Below, in pieces: positions 54,440 through 63,944 of a stretch of 64,000 nt of DNA. The stretch is from positions 248,001-312,000 of the forward strand of contig JAXOFM010000003.1 of NCBI GenBank assembly GCA_044841755.1. Direction: 5' to 3'. Under the pieces are notes generated by a model. It saw nothing but the letters and a program-made list of their open reading frames with translations. It ran no database searches and was not told the DNA's origin. Positions within the stretch are counted from its first letter, which is position 1. The number at the start of each line of letters is the position of its first letter. Both the position numbers and the translations under genes were made by a program. Origin of the DNA: CAZAPO01 sp044841755 (lineage in GTDB: Bacteria > Bacteroidota > Bacteroidia > Flavobacteriales > Flavobacteriaceae).

Positions 54440-57241
54440 TTAAAATTTATACGAAAGTGTTAGCATACTTCTTCTTGGCAGTACAGGAACAACAACAAAA
54501 CTTGCGTCTGGATTAGAAGCTATAAATTCTTTGGTAACGCCATCTGCGTTGGCACCAAAAGAATTTGCACCAAAGAAATTGGTTAAACCAGCCGAATTAA
54601 ACAGGTTAGAAACCAAGAAACTAGCAGAAAGCTGAGAACTAAGCTTATAATTAAAACCCAAACTAAACATGCTATAACTAGGTAATTGTAATGCATTAGC
54701 TATGTTTCCTTCACGCTCTGCAAAGTATTGCCATTTAAAATAAGATGATAACTTCTTAAAATCGTAATTAACGCTCAAGCTAGAAAGAAAGCTTGGAGTA
54801 AAAGGTAATTTACTATTAGAAAAATCAAGGATGTTGTCATCACCAATATCTGTAGTACCTCCAGCGTCATAAACGGTCCATTCAGTTGCCTTTGCATCTT
54901 GTAATGTACCATTAAAATGGAAACTAAGATTTGCAATAGGTGAATATACACTTTGCCATTCCAAACCTATTGTTCTGGTGCTATTAAACTGAACAGGAGT
55001 ATAAAAAACAGAATTATCATCTGAATCAAACTCGAAATTAGAAACACCAATATCCTTTAACCAACTTGCAAATGCTGTAGTAGCTATAGTAAATTGTTTT
55101 ACATTGTATTTAGCACCAAACTCTAATTGAGAAATCTTCTGAACTTCACCTTTTTTATTAATAGGTACGTTGGTGAAATTATTAAGATAATACTCTAATT
55201 CAGGGGCTTTATTCCCTCTTGAATAGCGCGTGAATAATGAGGTTTGATTGTTAAAAGCATAATTTAATCCCAAGGATGCCGATAAATAACTATAATCATA
55301 ATTAAAGCTATCTTTTTCACCAGTTGGTGTTAATACACTATTGTCATATGCAGTAGTATCATCTCCATCTACTCCACCACTCTGTTGTAAAGGTGCATAT
55401 CTGTCTTTATCTCCTTTATGCTTTATAAATTCATAACGCAATCCAGCATCAGCGGTTAACATTTCGCTTATCTTCCATACATCATTTATATAAAGTGCAT
55501 ATTGCTTAACGTTAACACCAGCATTTATAAAAAATAAGCCTCCATAATTGCTTAGTCCATGTTCATCTGAAAGTGCAATAACAGGTTGCCCCGGATTTTC
55601 CAAAGTTACTTGTAGCATTTTTGGACTAGGCTCATAGGTTGCATATCCAAAACTTCCTTGAGTGAATAATGAAGAGTTAGAAATCCCTAAAGCAGCACCT
55701 AAACTTAAATCATGATTACTCCATTTTTTAGTAAACGTTAGATCTTCCATCCACTCATCAGCATCAATAAACTTATACCAAGCGGCTGTTCCTAATAGCG
55801 CATCATTAGGTAGACTACCATTACTTAAGTACTGAAAAGGTTGTCCTGAAAACATACCAGAATTATCGACTCTTGCTACTTCAGAACCTGAACGAGCATC
55901 TCTAAAAACTATCTGACCTACAGGGAAATCTGCTCCACTAATAAAATATGCTAACGGATTATTGAGCGAGACAAATACATTACTAATTGAGGTTTGCCAA
56001 TCTGCTTCTTTCGTAGAAAACTTCCCGTTGAATCTAAAAGACCAATCATTTCTTAAATCTTGATTGATAGCAATACCAATAGCAAAATCTTTTGCGTGAA
56101 CTCCATTTGCAGGATTGAATCCATTAGTTTTCCCTTCTGAAAGGAATCTACCATCTGGAACGTTTCCATTAAATTCAGGCATTAGCAGCGAAGTATTGTT
56201 AAAGTCCTGATCGAAAGCTGCTCGAGGATCATTCCAATTGGTTGCTGCAACTCCATGGTATCTATTGGTATAATCGTTTAATATTTTTCCATAAAGCTTA
56301 ATCTGTCCATTCTTATGATTTTTAATAAGGTTATACTTCAGTTGTCCTCCCTTACTAAAAGTGAAATCAGTAGTTCGTGCTCCTTGATCATAACGATAAT
56401 GACCTCCAATATTAAAATACCAATCATTACCAAGTGGGCCACTAAAAAGACCCTCTAACTTAGCGATTTCATTGTTTTCACCTTGTAAACCACTACTTAA
56501 TTGAATTTCACCACCAAAGTTATTTCTGGCACCATTAGAAATGAAATTGTAGATTCCTCCTGGCGCATTTAATGCATGAATAGAGGCACTGCTTCCATTA
56601 AGGATTTCGACTTTATTAGTTGTGATGTCTAATCGATGAAATAAGTCTGGAGTATAATATGAATGCTGTATCAAACTAATAGGAAGCCCGTCTTCTTGAA
56701 GCGAAACATAATACCAACCTATATCATCTTCTGATGAAGCGGAAATGCCTCGCGAATACACCTTTGTAAAAACTTCTCCTGCTGATGCATCTGTAATTAA
56801 TCCAGGAATAGATTGCAACAAATCTGCCGTTCCTAAAGAGTACTGATTTTTTAAATCATGTGCATTTAAAGTAGTTAAAGATAATCCTGACTCTTGCTGT
56901 TTGATTGTTGACTTTGTTCCTGTAAGAATGATATTTTCTAGATTAAGAGGGTCATCCTGCATCTTAATTGAAACCGATACATCTGCCCCACTAATAATCA
57001 CCTGCTCTTGAATTGTCTTTGCACCTAAGTAAGTTATAACTATTGTGTAAGTACCATTATCAAGATTTTCAATCTGAAATTTTCCGTTATTATCTGATGT
57101 TGTGAAGAGATTAAAGGTGTCTAAACTGATATGTGCACCTATAAGAGGCTCATTTTTTGAATTTACGATAGTTCCAGAAATGGAATTTTGAGCAATAACT
57201 GTTTGTGTAACAAGTAGTAATAGTAGAAAGGCTTTTTTCAT
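54440..57241 (-). CDS. TonB-dependent outer-membrane receptor (933 aa)
   Basis: This is a 933-aa receptor with a signal peptide (MKKAFLLLLLVTQTVIAQ). An N-terminal carboxypeptidase-regulatory-like domain lies at about residues 20-105 (SGTIVNSKNEPLIGAHI), followed by a plug domain with SLGTADLLQSIPGL and a long beta-barrel that ends in SMLTLSYKF, with a terminal aromatic residue as expected. The architecture is like siderophore-type receptors rather than SusC. The substrate is unknown. It is downstream of a Tat-exported PLP enzyme gene with an 84-bp gap. Confidence 0.9.
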   Translation of the reverse strand: MKKAFLLLLLVTQTVIAQNSISGTIVNSKNEPLIGAHISLDTFNLFTTSDNNGKFQIENLDNGTYTIVITYLGAKTIQEQVIISGADVSVSIKMQDDPLNLENIILTGTKSTIKQQESGLSLTTLNAHDLKNQYSLGTADLLQSIPGLITDASAGEVFTKVYSRGISASSEDDIGWYYVSLQEDGLPISLIQHSYYTPDLFHRLDITTNKVEILNGSSASIHALNAPGGIYNFISNGARNNFGGEIQLSSGLQGENNEIAKLEGLFSGPLGNDWYFNIGGHYRYDQGARTTDFTFSKGGQLKYNLIKNHKNGQIKLYGKILNDYTNRYHGVAATNWNDPRAAFDQDFNNTSLLMPEFNGNVPDGRFLSEGKTNGFNPANGVHAKDFAIGIAINQDLRNDWSFRFNGKFSTKEADWQTSISNVFVSLNNPLAYFISGADFPVGQIVFRDARSGSEVARVDNSGMFSGQPFQYLSNGSLPNDALLGTAAWYKFIDADEWMEDLTFTKKWSNHDLSLGAALGISNSSLFTQGSFGYATYEPSPKMLQVTLENPGQPVIALSDEHGLSNYGGLFFINAGVNVKQYALYINDVWKISEMLTADAGLRYEFIKHKGDKDRYAPLQQSGGVDGDDTTAYDNSVLTPTGEKDSFNYDYSYLSASLGLNYAFNNQTSLFTRYSRGNKAPELEYYLNNFTNVPINKKGEVQKISQLEFGAKYNVKQFTIATTAFASWLKDIGVSNFEFDSDDNSVFYTPVQFNSTRTIGLEWQSVYSPIANLSFHFNGTLQDAKATEWTVYDAGGTTDIGDDNILDFSNSKLPFTPSFLSSLSVNYDFKKLSSYFKWQYFAEREGNIANALQLPSYSMFSLGFNYKLSSQLSASFLVSNLFNSAGLTNFFGANSFGANADGVTKEFIASNPDASFVVVPVLPRRSMLTLSYKF

Positions 57242-57325
57242 TGGCTTATTCTAAAAAGAAAATTTATAATTAGCGCCAATAAATATAGAAAATGCATTAA
57301 TTAATTAGAGTATACAAATTGTATT

Positions 57326-58603
57326 TTAACCTAATTGATCTATAACTTTTAAAGCTCTATCAATTTCCTCTTTTGAGTTATAAATATGAACAGAATGACG
57401 CAGTAGCTCTTTACCAACTGATCGAGGTTGTAATCTTTCGGTATTCCACATATGTTTTTGAAGTTCTGGACCTGTCATTCCATTTACAGCATAAGTCGTA
57501 ATTCCTGCTGCCATATCTTCATTGGTAGATGAAGAAATAGTAACATGCTTCATTTCTTTTAGCCCATCTCGTAAATGTTGTCCTAACTCTTTGATACGCC
57601 CTAACCAACGATCTTTACCAATAGTATTAAAAAAGTCTACAGCGGCTTCAAATCCTGTAATGAGTGCAGGATTTCCAGTTCCATTTTGCATCAGTCTAAA
57701 TCCGTGATCATCTTGATTATCCCAATTATAGCTCGCAATTGTTGTCCAGATATCTTCAACTTTATCTTTATTAATATACAAGATCCCGCTTCCAGGAGGA
57801 GCTAATAGCCATTTATGCAAGCTTGAATAATAAGCATCACAACCAATATCTTTTACATCTACATCTATCTGACCAACACATTGAGCTCCATCTAATACAG
57901 TGAAAATTCCACGCCTCCTAGCTTTAGCACAAATTTCTTTCACAGGCATCACTGTACCATAAACCGAAACTATATGTGGTATTGCTATCACCTTAGTTTT
58001 TGAAGTAATCTCTTTAAATATTGCATCGATAATCTCTTGCGGATCATTTGCAGGAACAGGCATCGTAGCTTGCTTATAAATACATCCTTTGCGCTTTGCC
58101 AACGTTTGCCACGCTCCAAAACCTCCACCATGCTCTTGATTAGTATTTAGTAACTCATCTCCCGCTTTAAGATCTAAGCCCATTCCAACATAGTTCATCC
58201 CGAAGGTTGCGTTTTGTGTTATTGAGATTTCTTTAAAATCACAATTGATAATCTTTCCTAGTTTTCTTCTCAGCTCTTCACATGGAAAATAACCACTAAG
58301 AAGCTCAGGTCCAGAACCATTTTTATAATCGATAGTAGCAGCTTCTTTATTATAATAAAGCATGTGATCAATCATTTTTTCTAAAACATAGCTTGTAGTT
58401 GGTCCCATAGTACCATTGTTAAAGTATGTTTGCCCTTCTTTTAACGGAAATTGTTTTCGAATGAGTTTCCAATAATCTTCAGGATTATTAAACTCCTTTT
58501 TAAGCTCATTTAAAGAGCTCTTTGTATTTATATTGAATGAAATTAATGGAGTTGAAAGAGCAGCTAGACCAGCTGCTTTGAGAAAAGATCTACGTTGGTT
58601 CAT
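57326..58603 (-). CDS. Tat-exported class V aminotransferase-fold PLP enzyme
   Basis: This is a 425-aa enzyme. The N-terminus MNQRRSFLKAAGLAALS is a twin-arginine signal. The fold-type I PLP core has D238 in LDGAQCVG and the Schiff-base lysine K264 in SSLHKWLLAPPG, as in isopenicillin-N epimerase/cysteine desulfurase-like enzymes. Export by Tat fits a protein folded with its cofactor. Substrate is unknown; a racemase/epimerase or lyase acting on a periplasmic amino acid is possible. The gene lies upstream of the 933-aa TonB receptor gene. Confidence 0.9.
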   Translation of the reverse strand: MNQRRSFLKAAGLAALSTPLISFNINTKSSLNELKKEFNNPEDYWKLIRKQFPLKEGQTYFNNGTMGPTTSYVLEKMIDHMLYYNKEAATIDYKNGSGPELLSGYFPCEELRRKLGKIINCDFKEISITQNATFGMNYVGMGLDLKAGDELLNTNQEHGGGFGAWQTLAKRKGCIYKQATMPVPANDPQEIIDAIFKEITSKTKVIAIPHIVSVYGTVMPVKEICAKARRRGIFTVLDGAQCVGQIDVDVKDIGCDAYYSSLHKWLLAPPGSGILYINKDKVEDIWTTIASYNWDNQDDHGFRLMQNGTGNPALITGFEAAVDFFNTIGKDRWLGRIKELGQHLRDGLKEMKHVTISSSTNEDMAAGITTYAVNGMTGPELQKHMWNTERLQPRSVGKELLRHSVHIYNSKEEIDRALKVIDQLG

Positions 58604-58778
58604 CTAAGTTGTTTTAGAATATCATTAAATGTACTTAAAAAACTTATAAGTAACATACGTAATGAACTATCTAACTTTTAAAATCCATTAACTAAAGATT
58701 AATCTTATTTGTGAAGACCTTAACAATTAGCAGTCTTTAATTGTTGTTACTTTACCCTCATCAATCAATATTTGCAAA

Positions 58779-58943
58779 ATGTCACACAAAAAACTCACTA
58801 ACTTTCTTGTTTTCTTTTTTATGCTTACTGGCGTTGCCCTTATGGCTTATGGTGAGATAGAAAAAAGAGATCTAGAAAAATCTATGGAAGTCAAAACAGT
58901 TTGCACTAAAACGAAAACTGTTTGTACTAAAAACGCAGGATAA
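58779..58943 (+). CDS. 54-aa single-span membrane protein with a KTVCTK repeat
   Basis: This small frame starts MSHKKLTNFLVFFFMLTGVALMAYGEIEKRD and ends with EVKTVCTKTKTVCTKNAG. It has one hydrophobic segment (residues 8-24) with a positive N-terminal side, followed by a charged part and a direct KTVCTK repeat with two cysteines. The stop is four bases from the end of the convergent TonB receptor gene. An AATATTTG sequence at 58767-58774 could be a -7 box but is very close to the start. I recognise no family. Coding is plausible from composition and tight packing, not proven. Confidence 0.6.
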   Translation: MSHKKLTNFLVFFFMLTGVALMAYGEIEKRDLEKSMEVKTVCTKTKTVCTKNAG

Positions 58944-58946
58944 CTT

Positions 58947-61304
58947 TTAAAAGTCTATCACAATTCCAATACTTGGAATTGGTGTACTTGTATCTTGATC
59001 TAATTCTGTTAAACTTCTTGGAGTTATTAATTCACCCGAATCATCTCTGCTCAACCCATATTCTGGAGAATTTGGGATAGATTGCATCAGCAAATTTTGG
59101 ACCTCAAGAAATATATTCAATGACCATTTTTTGTAATTCCATTTTTTATCTACTCTAGCATCTAATTGACTAAACACATCTATCTTCTCCTCTCCTAACC
59201 TTTCATAGTCCAGAGAAATTTCTGGATAAGTAATAAGGGTTTGATCTAAATCTACAGGAACATATGGTGTTCTTCCTGCAAACCTATAGCGAGAACTTAT
59301 CTCCCAATTCTTATTTAATTTATAACCTCCAACAAAAGACACCAAATGTCTACTATCCCAAACAGAAGGTTTAAACTCTGATATATCTAAACCAGAAAAC
59401 TTGCTAAAAAAATAGGTATAAGAAAAAATGCTGTAAAAATTATTTCTAAGTTTTTGTTGATATTGAAACTCTAAACCATAGGTTTTACCTTTTCCAATAT
59501 CTATGATATCTTCATTACCTAAAACTTCAAAATCAGCCCCTTTATTCGCAAGAGAGACACCATCGATAAGCGAAGCAGGATAATCACTATATCGCTTATA
59601 AAAGCCTTCAACTGATATTCTTGCTGATGGATTTGGTACATATTGTACACCTCCTACGTAATGATCACTTCTGGTATACTCAATATTCTTATTTACTAGT
59701 ATATCTGAGTTATCTCTAAATCCTAAAATGGTATACGGTGGCAACTTATAGTATCTCCCTACAGAAGCGCTTACAAACCAATCATTAGTAATTTCATATG
59801 ATAGTGAAAGCCTTGGGGAAAATGTCTTTAAAAGGTTACTCTCAGTTGTGAAATTATCGTCATCCAATCTAAAGCCAAGAGAAAGGCTAAATTTGTCATT
59901 GAGGTAACTTCTTGAAGCACTAGCAAAAACACCGAATTTCTGAAAATTAATAGCACTTGAATAGAAAACATTGTCAATATTATTTTCGGTGTTATTAGAG
60001 TAGTCTGAATGCTGGATATTAAACCCACCAGATAATTTCCAGTTGCCAATAAACTTAGTGGTTTTATGTCTCAACTTAATTTCTGACTCTACAGCGTCAT
60101 TTCTAAATATAATGCCAGTTCTAGTTTCTGGAATTTGATAAGTTGTATAGATATTTTTTAATCTATTAGTACTAAATGTATTTTGCATAAAACCAGATCC
60201 ATTCTTAAATCTTCGTTTCCAAGTAAGTCCAATCGAATTTGTTCTTTGCTCTATGTATGGAGCCTGTTCTAAGACTGCCTCTGCTGTTTCATCGTACTCT
60301 TCTGGTCGCTCTACGGTAAAATCATCAATAGATCCTAAACCAATGATATACAGATTATTATATTCATCTATTTTATGTGACAATTTATATTGATAATCCC
60401 AATAATCTGGTCTAATTGGCAAACCTATAAGTTTAAATAATGCTTGTAAATAGCTTCTTCTTACGGAAAAAATCACGCTGGTCTTACTCTCTTCAGAAAT
60501 TCCTTTAAATAAAGGTCCTTCAAAAGTAACAGCTGCATCAGTGGCACTAACTCTAATATTTGTATTAGACTCATATCTATTACCATCTCGTTGACTGAAT
60601 TGAAGCACTCCAGATAAAGGATTATCGTATTCTGCTCCAAAAGCAGATGTTGATAACGTTACATCATTTATAAATGATATATTTAATAATCCAACCGGTC
60701 CTCCCGCACTGCCTTGTGTAGCAAAATGGTTAATATTAGGAACTTCCATTCCGTCTAAATAATATACCGTTTCATTCGGGGCTCCCCCTCTTATAATTAG
60801 ATCGTTTCTAAATCCGCCTATAGAAGGAGAAACTCCAGGAAGTGATTGTGCTACTTGCACAACATCGTTGTTCCCTCCAGGATATGTTGCTATTTCAACA
60901 GCGGACAAAGATTGTGTGGACAAAGGAGTTTCTACAGACCTTTTTATTGTGTTTTGGTTATTGATTATAACAGTTTCAAGTTCTAGATTAGATTCCTCTA
61001 AAACAAAATTAAAAGAAGGATTTCCTTTAGATTTAATGATGATGTTATATTTGGTTTTTGTAGTAAATCCAAGAGATTGAGCCGTTAGATTATAAGATCC
61101 TGGAATAACTCCTGTAATAACATAATTTCCAGATTCATCACTTATAGCTCCTAAATTTGTTTGTTCTAGATAAACTGAAACACCTTCGATTGGCGCTGCC
61201 TTGTCGTCTAGAATTGTTCCTCTTATATCTACTTGAACTTGAGCATGTAGATATAAGCCGATTAATGAGAAGAATAGGCTACATAATTTATTTTTCATTT
61301 TCAC
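58947..61304 (-). CDS. TonB-dependent outer-membrane receptor (785 aa)
   Basis: This is a 785-aa receptor with a signal peptide (MKMKNKLCSLFFSLIGLYLHAQ). A carboxypeptidase-regulatory-like domain (DIRGTILDDKAAPIEGVSV) at about residues 25-110 is followed by a plug (SLPGVSPSIGGFRNDLIIRGGAPNE) and a beta-barrel ending in IGIVIDF. The YYLDGMEVPNINHF motif is typical of Bacteroidota receptors of this type. The substrate cannot be inferred. There is no SusD-like gene beside it. It is transcribed alone on the minus strand. Confidence 0.9.
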   Translation of the reverse strand: MKMKNKLCSLFFSLIGLYLHAQVQVDIRGTILDDKAAPIEGVSVYLEQTNLGAISDESGNYVITGVIPGSYNLTAQSLGFTTKTKYNIIIKSKGNPSFNFVLEESNLELETVIINNQNTIKRSVETPLSTQSLSAVEIATYPGGNNDVVQVAQSLPGVSPSIGGFRNDLIIRGGAPNETVYYLDGMEVPNINHFATQGSAGGPVGLLNISFINDVTLSTSAFGAEYDNPLSGVLQFSQRDGNRYESNTNIRVSATDAAVTFEGPLFKGISEESKTSVIFSVRRSYLQALFKLIGLPIRPDYWDYQYKLSHKIDEYNNLYIIGLGSIDDFTVERPEEYDETAEAVLEQAPYIEQRTNSIGLTWKRRFKNGSGFMQNTFSTNRLKNIYTTYQIPETRTGIIFRNDAVESEIKLRHKTTKFIGNWKLSGGFNIQHSDYSNNTENNIDNVFYSSAINFQKFGVFASASRSYLNDKFSLSLGFRLDDDNFTTESNLLKTFSPRLSLSYEITNDWFVSASVGRYYKLPPYTILGFRDNSDILVNKNIEYTRSDHYVGGVQYVPNPSARISVEGFYKRYSDYPASLIDGVSLANKGADFEVLGNEDIIDIGKGKTYGLEFQYQQKLRNNFYSIFSYTYFFSKFSGLDISEFKPSVWDSRHLVSFVGGYKLNKNWEISSRYRFAGRTPYVPVDLDQTLITYPEISLDYERLGEEKIDVFSQLDARVDKKWNYKKWSLNIFLEVQNLLMQSIPNSPEYGLSRDDSGELITPRSLTELDQDTSTPIPSIGIVIDF

Positions 61305-61361
61305 AGCAAATAATGGTAAAAATACATCAATCTTTTACCAAACTCAACAGCTGTAGCACAA

Positions 61362-62813
61362 TTAATGTAATGCCTTGTAAATCAACACATCCATAATGTG
61401 TTGGGTTTCTTTTGTGTTTTCTTTATTAACGGTAAATAAAGTAGCTACAGATAATGAAACTCCAATATTAGGCGAATCTTGATCTAAGGTTTGGAACTTT
61501 TTCTCAATAACACTCTTTATTAAAGGAATGGCATCAGGATATCCTATAAATAATATTTTTTCCAATTTTATGGTGTTTAAAAGTAAGTTGACCTCAAACT
61601 CACATCCTTTATTCTTTTCGGAGAATCCTCTTAGATCCATTAACACCACGTCAACAGTGTTCACCAGTTTGTTAACAGTCATCATCCAAGTATTATCGTA
61701 ACACGACATTGGTTTTTCCTTGAAAGTATTATCCAGCTTTACTGGCCATTTGTCTAATTGTTTAAGATCTTTATTTAGTGCAGCTTCATTACTAATAAAA
61801 TTCAGTTTCATTCGACCGATGCTGTATATTACAAAAATGATCGCACCAAAAATTAGTAAGGCTACAAAAGGAGCAAATGGAGATGTTTCCGAACTATTTT
61901 CTATTTGCGTATACACTAGAAACAACATGATAATAAAAACAGGAAACTTATTTCTGAATTTGCCTTTCCAGTAAGTTCTGTAAAATGAGGGGTCTGAAAC
62001 CGTAAAGTAAGAACCAAAATGCTTCCAGAATTTTGCCAATTTAGAGAAAGTAAACAACGAGGTTTTATTAATTAGAAAAACGCGAAGTATTAATAGCTTA
62101 AGGTTATCTCTTTGTCTAGCCTTTTTACGTACTCTTAGAATCATGAATACGTGAAAGATTGCTCCAAAAAGCATTACAAAACCTTCGTCATAAACACCAA
62201 TGGATAAGAGTATGGATGAATTAAACAAGGTTATCACCAAAACAACTAATGCTAATAACATATACCACCTTGCTTGAAATACAGCAAAAACAAATTTCCA
62301 TAGAGGTGCAATTACTCTAAAAACACCTTTTTGATAAGCAGTAAATTGATGTCGATAACCAATATATCGCATCACTGTCCAAATTAAGAATAGAACTATG
62401 TAAAGAAAATAAATATAGGACGATTCAAGGGCAATAAACTCTAAATATAATCCTATCAAAACATAAACTAAAACTACTAGCAAATCTATTTTAAATTGAT
62501 TAAGCATAGACTTTTTAGCTCGAGTGACCATAGTTTGTCTACTTTCTGTAGCAGCAGAGAAATCTGAATCTAAATCCAACATTTTAAACTTGAGGTTTTT
62601 AGTTACTTTTAGCTCATCCTCTTCTGAAATAATGATTTTTGTTTTAGTTTTTTTTGATTTACTCATCATCCATCTATTCATGAACTTAATAAGGATAAAT
62701 CTTGAAAAGAGTGCAATAATAATTCCTATAATAATAATTGCAAATCTATTTCCGAGACCTGCCATTGGATCATTTTGTATAAACAATGAAGTAGTTAAAC
62801 TTAAAAAAGACAT
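61362..62813 (-). CDS. Multispan membrane protein with a TIR-like C-terminal domain
   Basis: This is a 483-aa protein with about eight hydrophobic segments in residues 15-330. A soluble tail of about 150 residues follows: KPMSCYDNTWMMTVNKLVNTVDVVLMDLRGFSEKNKGCEFEVNLL, then KILFIGYP. I recall the pattern C-x-D-x-W ... VLMDLRGFS ... GC.FE as a recurring tail in uncharacterised membrane proteins, and it has the alternating strand-helix order of TIR-like domains. No catalytic glutamate can be assigned with confidence. It is a single minus-strand gene. Confidence 0.7.
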   Translation of the reverse strand: MSFLSLTTSLFIQNDPMAGLGNRFAIIIIGIIIALFSRFILIKFMNRWMMSKSKKTKTKIIISEEDELKVTKNLKFKMLDLDSDFSAATESRQTMVTRAKKSMLNQFKIDLLVVLVYVLIGLYLEFIALESSYIYFLYIVLFLIWTVMRYIGYRHQFTAYQKGVFRVIAPLWKFVFAVFQARWYMLLALVVLVITLFNSSILLSIGVYDEGFVMLFGAIFHVFMILRVRKKARQRDNLKLLILRVFLINKTSLFTFSKLAKFWKHFGSYFTVSDPSFYRTYWKGKFRNKFPVFIIMLFLVYTQIENSSETSPFAPFVALLIFGAIIFVIYSIGRMKLNFISNEAALNKDLKQLDKWPVKLDNTFKEKPMSCYDNTWMMTVNKLVNTVDVVLMDLRGFSEKNKGCEFEVNLLLNTIKLEKILFIGYPDAIPLIKSVIEKKFQTLDQDSPNIGVSLSVATLFTVNKENTKETQHIMDVLIYKALH

Positions 62814-62976
62814 ATTGTGGTTGGTTTAGTTTAGTGACATAAAAGATACATATTAATTGGTTAACAGATGGTTAGCAATTAGTTTGAGGGTCGTAATTAG
62901 GAGTTTAAACTTGTGATTTCAGTGAGCACATGAGATGCCTTAGAATTTTCTTAACATGAAAAGTGATTTATTTTTC

Positions 62977-62984
62977 TAAATTTG
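62977..62984 (+). promoter_or_regulatory. -7 promoter box of the M23 peptidase gene
   Basis: TAAATTTG matches TAnnTTTG exactly and lies 57 bp upstream of the start codon. No convincing TTG is seen 17-23 bp further upstream. Confidence 0.5.
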
Positions 62985-63041
62985 TCGTCCCTAACAATCA
63001 ACTTGAACTCTTAAGAAAACCTTCTCAAGAATTTTAAATTA

Positions 63042-63944
63042 ATGAAACTAGCTATTACAGGTAGTTTAATATTATTGTTTTCTTTTCAATCAATTTATGC
63101 ACAAATTGATACATTAGCTATAGGTTCTAGTGCTTCAATTAATAAAGTTGATGACATAAAGGTTAATGATACTTTTGATGCTTCATCAATTGGTGATATA
63201 ATGTTAGAAAATTGGAGTACAAGTGTTTTCAACCCATACAAAGATGAAAACATTGAATATCCATTCAAGATTACTTTTGAAGATAGCATTTACAGAAACC
63301 CTGTACTTATAAAAACTGTAGTAACTTCAAGATATGGTTGGCGTTGGCGAAGAGCACATGAAGGTATTGATATTGATCTAATAACTGGTGATGACGTAGT
63401 TTCTGTTCTTGATGGAGTTGTAAGAATGGCACGCTGGAATGGTGGTCATGGAAGACTGGTGGTTGTTAGACATTTTAATGGTTTAGAAACAGCTTATGCA
63501 CATTTATCGAAAATAAGTGTTAAACCAAATGACACTGTTAGAGCAGGACAAGTTTTAGGAAAAGGTGGAGCTACAGGAAATGCCAGAGGTAGTCACTTAC
63601 ATTTTATTACAAGTTATAAAGGTGTTGCTATCAACCCAGAATATTTATTAGACTTTAGCGAGGAAAGAAAAATACGTGCTCTAGAAATTTGGGTTACTAG
63701 AAAATGGACAAGACCATATTTACATAGCTCAAAGCGTATGACAAAGTTAGAGCTTCTTACTACTAAAGAGGAAGCTGCAGCTAGCTTAATTAAAAAGACA
63801 GAAGTTTATGTTGTAAAGCGTGGAGACACACTTTCACATATAGCAAGACGAAACGGAACTTCCATTCGCTCTATATGCGTTGCTAATAACATTAGAAGCA
63901 ATTCAGTTTTAAAAGTTGGTCAGCGGTTAATTTTAGAGCTTTAG
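63042..63944 (+). CDS. Exported M23 peptidase with a C-terminal LysM domain
   Basis: This is a 300-aa protein with a signal peptide (LAITGSLILLFSFQSIYA). The M23 domain has HEGIDIDL with its first zinc ligands, a glycine-rich HGRLVVVRH stretch and GSHLHF, which supplies the HxH ligand. The C-terminus carries a LysM domain (VYVVKRGDTLSHIARRNGTSI ... LKVGQRLIL). This predicts a peptidoglycan endopeptidase or a scaffold in cell division or envelope remodelling. Its 3' end overlaps the stop of the next convergent gene. Confidence 0.93.
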   Translation: MKLAITGSLILLFSFQSIYAQIDTLAIGSSASINKVDDIKVNDTFDASSIGDIMLENWSTSVFNPYKDENIEYPFKITFEDSIYRNPVLIKTVVTSRYGWRWRRAHEGIDIDLITGDDVVSVLDGVVRMARWNGGHGRLVVVRHFNGLETAYAHLSKISVKPNDTVRAGQVLGKGGATGNARGSHLHFITSYKGVAINPEYLLDFSEERKIRALEIWVTRKWTRPYLHSSKRMTKLELLTTKEEAAASLIKKTEVYVVKRGDTLSHIARRNGTSIRSICVANNIRSNSVLKVGQRLILEL

